From: Myxococcales bacterium
GTDB lineage: Bacteria > Myxococcota_A > UBA9160 > JALSIO01
Length of the DNA stretch: 8,817 bases
Direction: 5' to 3'
Assembly: GCA_026989995.1 (NCBI GenBank)
Contig: JALSIO010000775.1
Coordinates: forward strand, 1 to 8,817
The position numbers were made by a program, and so were the translations under genes. The notes below the pieces were generated by a model, which worked only from the letters and a program-made list of their open reading frames with translations, was not told the origin of the DNA and did not search any database. Of the stretch, positions 7,283 to 8,817 are shown piece by piece. Each line of letters begins with the position of its first letter. Within the stretch, counting starts at the first letter, position 1.

Positions 7283-7314
7283 ACGCCCCGGCCGGGAGGG
7301 CCCGACCGGGGCGT
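7283..7314 (-). terminator. Terminator hairpin of the selenoprotein gene
   Basis: A perfect 9-bp stem (7283-7291 with 7306-7314) is extended, past one mismatch, by CGGG/CCCG and closed by a 4-nt loop. It begins 21 nt after the gene's final stop codon. The bases after the stem on the minus strand are mildly T-rich (TTCCCGTTT). It separates this gene from the sigma operon. Confidence 0.65.
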
Positions 7315-7335
7315 GCGGCACGCGGAGCGCCCGGC

Positions 7336-8091
7336 TCAGCCGCGCTCGAGCTCCTCGTCGATGATCCGCTTGAAGGCCCCGAAAGGCTGGGCGCCCGAGA
7401 GGAAGCGTCCGTTGATGAAAAACGAGGGTGTCCCGGTGACGCCCACCTTCGAGGCCCGGGCCACGTGCTCGTCGATGCGCTTCTTCACCGCCGCCGAGGC
7501 CATGTCCTTCTTGAACTTCTCCACGTCGAGGCCGATCTCCTCCGCGTAGCGCACGAAGGTCTCCGGCGAGAGGTCCTTCTGGTTCGCGAAGATCTTGTCG
7601 TGCATCTCCCAGAACTTGCCCTGCAGGTGGGCTGCCTCGGCCGCGGCGTGGGCCGCCGGGGCATTCTTGTGGAAGGGCAGCGGCATGTGCAGGAACGCGA
7701 AGCGGACCTGGTCGCCGTACTCCTGCTCGATCTGCTTGAGGGTCGGACCGACCCTCCCACAGAACGGTCACTGGAAGTCGGAGAACTCGACGATGGTGAC
7801 CTTGGCCGTCTCCGGGCCCTTGATGGGAACGCCGGCGAGATCGATCTCGTAGCGCTTGTTCGGATCCGGGCCGCGGCGCGGCGCCGCCGCCGGCGCGGCC
7901 GCCCGGAGGTTGCCGAGCGCGCCCTTCGCGTCGGCGATGGCCTTCTCGATCTCGTCGAGCCGTCCCGTGGCCCGGTCGACCTGGGCGGTGAGCCGGTCGA
8001 GCGCACTGGCCACCAGGAAGCTCCCAACGATCACCCCCACCGCGACGATCGCGGCGGCGTAGATGGACTGGTTTCTCGATGCAGGTGCCAT
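7336..8091 (-). CDS. Membrane-anchored DsbA-like selenoprotein (Sec-Pro-Phe-Cys)
   Basis: A 251-aa thiol-disulfide oxidoreductase of the DsbA/thioredoxin fold, reading the in-frame TGA at 7768-7770 as selenocysteine 108. Residues 10-30 form an N-terminal membrane anchor. Residues about 31-62 look like a coiled coil, followed by an Ala/Pro linker. The catalytic domain starts about residue 85: VTIVEFSDFQ, then Sec108-Pro-Phe-Cys111, a helical insertion typical of DsbA, and the cis-Pro loop TGTPSFFINGR (Pro222). The domain faces the periplasm, or the outside of the cell in a one-membrane organism. Homologues normally carry Cys where the TGA lies. A SECIS-like hairpin follows directly, and coding quality is uninterrupted for 143 codons after it. 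The final stop is also TGA (7336-7338), with no comparable hairpin following. ATG 8091 has GGGAGG 5 nt upstream. Automatic annotation would split this into a 107-aa fragment and a fragment starting near 7686. The alternative is a Cys-to-stop mutation or a read error. Confidence 0.88.
7732..7762 (-). promoter_or_regulatory. Bacterial SECIS element
   Basis: In the mRNA downstream of UGA (7770-7768), GAGGGUC and GACCCUC form a perfect 7-bp stem (7756-7750 with 7744-7738) closed by the loop GGUCC. The loop GGUC lies at +19 to +22 after the UGA. From memory, that is the spacing and loop sequence of the E. coli fdhF SECIS bound by SelB. The lower stem continues past a 2x2 GG/AA internal loop with CUGU/GCAG (7762-7759 with 7735-7732). 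It lies wholly inside the coding region, as bacterial SECIS elements do. Confidence 0.85.
7768..7770 (-). other. UGA codon recoded as selenocysteine
   Basis: In-frame TGA between FSDFQ and PFCG, at the position of the nucleophilic Cys of the CPFC motif in homologous DsbA-family proteins. Recoding would require selA, selB, selC and selD elsewhere in the genome; none is in this window. Confidence 0.85.
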
Positions 8092-8109
8092 TCGGCCTCC
8101 CTCGGCTGC

Positions 8110-8127
8110 CCGGGCGCCTTCGCCCGG
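8110..8127 (-). promoter_or_regulatory. Hairpin just upstream of the selenoprotein ribosome site
   Basis: CCGGGCG (8110-8116) and CGCCCGG (8121-8127) form a 7-bp stem with a 4-nt loop. It ends about 8 nt upstream of the GGGAGG ribosome site. It may be a leader structure affecting translation or mRNA stability; no function can be shown. Confidence 0.35.
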
Positions 8128-8181
8128 TCGGGGCTCCTGTGACCGCCGAACCTAGCGCACGGCCCCCCGGATGGACGCCGC

Positions 8182-8204
8182 GCCCGCCCGAAAAGCCGGC
8201 GGGC
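8182..8204 (-). terminator. Possible terminator after the 134-aa gene
   Basis: GCCCGCC (8182-8188) and GGCGGGC (8198-8204) form a 7-bp stem with a 9-nt loop. It begins about 90 nt after the stop codon of the upstream gene on the minus strand. Adjacent GGCC repeats (8214-8232) can form competing structures. There is no U-tract, so this is a weak call. Confidence 0.35.
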
Positions 8205-8294
8205 AGCATCCCCGGGCCGGCCGGCCGGCCGCCGCATCCCCCCGGAGCGGGAGGTTGCGGCCTTCCGCTGCCGGTCCGGGCGCCGGCGCACTCC

Positions 8295-8699
8295 CTACTC
8301 CTCGGCAGGCAGCTCGTCCGCCTGAGCGAGATCGAGGAAATACGCCCGGCCGGTGAGCCGCCCGCGCCGCACCCACACGGGAATGCGCTGCCCGCGCCGC
8401 AGGCCGTCCGCCCGGTCGAGGACCACGCGACGGACCCCCTCGACCACGAGGATCGCGCGCAGGTGGGCGTGGGGGGCCTCACCCGGGGCCGCGTGGCGCC
8501 AGCGGCGGGTCTCGACCACCTCGGCCCACGCGATCTCCTGGGGCCCGGAGCGGTCCCAGGCCCATAGCAGGGCGGGCGAGACGAGGGCGAGCAGGAGCGC
8601 CAGCCGCAGCGCGAGCCGTTCCCCACGGGCCCGGCGCGCGGCGCGCACGCGCCGTTCCTGCCGGACGCGCTTCCGGCCGGGGACGGGTTCAGGGGCCAT
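8295..8699 (-). CDS. Single-pass membrane protein of unknown function (134 aa)
   Basis: The first 28 residues are strongly basic (GRKRVRQERRVRAARRARGER). One membrane segment follows (about 29-47, LALRLALLLALVSPALLWAW). A compact, probably beta-rich domain spans about 53-125, with AWAEVVETRRWRH, AILVVEGVRRVVLDR and RGQRIPVWVRRGRLTGRAYFL. The positive-inside rule puts the C-terminal domain outside the cytoplasm. No catalytic motif is visible and I do not recognise the family. ATG 8699 is chosen because it starts the basic, signal-anchor-like N-terminus. An in-frame ATG at 8762 would add 21 Arg/Pro-rich residues, and neither has a good ribosome site. It lies 203 nt upstream of the selenoprotein on the same strand, so a functional link is only a possibility. 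Confidence 0.65.
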   Translation of the reverse strand: MAPEPVPGRKRVRQERRVRAARRARGERLALRLALLLALVSPALLWAWDRSGPQEIAWAEVVETRRWRHAAPGEAPHAHLRAILVVEGVRRVVLDRADGLRRGQRIPVWVRRGRLTGRAYFLDLAQADELPAEE

Positions 8700-8783
8700 C
8701 GCGAAGGAGCGTATCGGCGGGCCACGGGGAAGCCTGCGCCCGCGGGGCCACGGGCCCGGCATCGGGACGCGCGGAGGCTGCCG

Positions 8784-8817
8784 CCCACCCCTACCCGTCC
8801 CGCATCCCCCCCCTCCC
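8784..8817 (-). other. G-quadruplex-prone G-run cluster
   Basis: On the minus strand the window edge carries six runs of three or more G separated by 1-4 nt (C-runs on the plus strand at 8784-8786, 8788-8791, 8794-8796, 8799-8801, 8806-8813 and 8815-8817). This satisfies the usual G-quadruplex pattern. It lies about 85 nt upstream of the 134-aa gene, where its promoter or leader might be. The remainder of 8700-8783 shows nothing I can assign. Confidence 0.45.

Noticed and set aside
7336..8091. Reading the DsbA-like locus as a pseudogene or as two separate genes.
   Set aside because: The frame is intact on both sides of one TGA, the TGA replaces precisely the catalytic Cys, and a SECIS-like hairpin follows at the expected distance. 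The fragment starting at 7686 has no independent ribosome site and would lack the active site.
6692..8788. A 698-codon minus-strand frame ending in the zinc-ribbon/PspC protein.
   Set aside because: Only the last 145 codons (from ATG 7129) are protein-like, and a strong ribosome site sits there. Upstream it overlaps the well-supported selenoprotein in another frame and crosses its terminator.
8784..8817. A mini-ORF with a ribosome-like G-run at the right edge (ATG at 8805 on the minus strand).
   Set aside because: It encodes only four residues before a stop and the apparent ribosome site is just part of the G-run cluster.

Overview
The window is very GC-rich, densely coded bacterial DNA. The combination of an ammonium transporter, a short glycine-tailed RRM protein, dockerin-like EF-hands in a secreted protein, an ECF sigma/anti-sigma pair and a selenoprotein fits a deltaproteobacterial-type lineage (Myxococcota, Desulfobacterota, Binatota or similar). 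That placement is an inference; there is no rRNA or marker gene here to settle it.

Layout. Positions 1-263 are a leader with a large perfect hairpin (151-189), followed by the only plus-strand gene, an Amt/AmtB ammonium channel (264-1601). All other genes are on the minus strand and read from right to left. From the right edge they are: a 134-aa single-pass membrane protein of unknown function (8699-8295); a membrane-anchored DsbA/thioredoxin-fold protein (8091-7336); a tightly overlapping four-gene operon of zinc-ribbon/PspC protein, ECF sigma factor, zinc-finger anti-sigma factor and second zinc-ribbon/PspC protein (7129-5294); an 813-aa secreted cysteine-rich protein with two EF-hands (5168-2727); a 98-aa RRM RNA-binding protein (2274-1978); and a 64-aa basic protein (1883-1689) convergent with amt.

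The main result is the DsbA-like gene. Its frame is interrupted by a single TGA exactly where the first cysteine of the CPFC active site should be (7768-7770). The frame continues for 143 more codons with a complete thioredoxin fold, including the second active-site Cys and the cis-Pro loop. Immediately downstream of the TGA lies a perfect 7-bp stem capped by a GGUCC loop (7738-7756), with GGUC at +19 to +22 after the UGA. This is the geometry of the E. coli fdhF SECIS element as I recall it. The gene should therefore be read as one selenoprotein with a Sec-Pro-Phe-Cys active site, not as two hypothetical ORFs or a pseudogene.

The second system of interest is the sigma operon. Two paralogous zinc-ribbon/PspC membrane proteins bracket an ECF sigma factor and its membrane anti-sigma factor. 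All junctions overlap, and a GAACC-N16-CGTA element resembling an ECF promoter lies in front of the first gene. This looks like an autoregulated envelope-stress module. The secreted protein next to it carries an array of 11-residue Cys-Gly repeats that I do not recognise as a named family.
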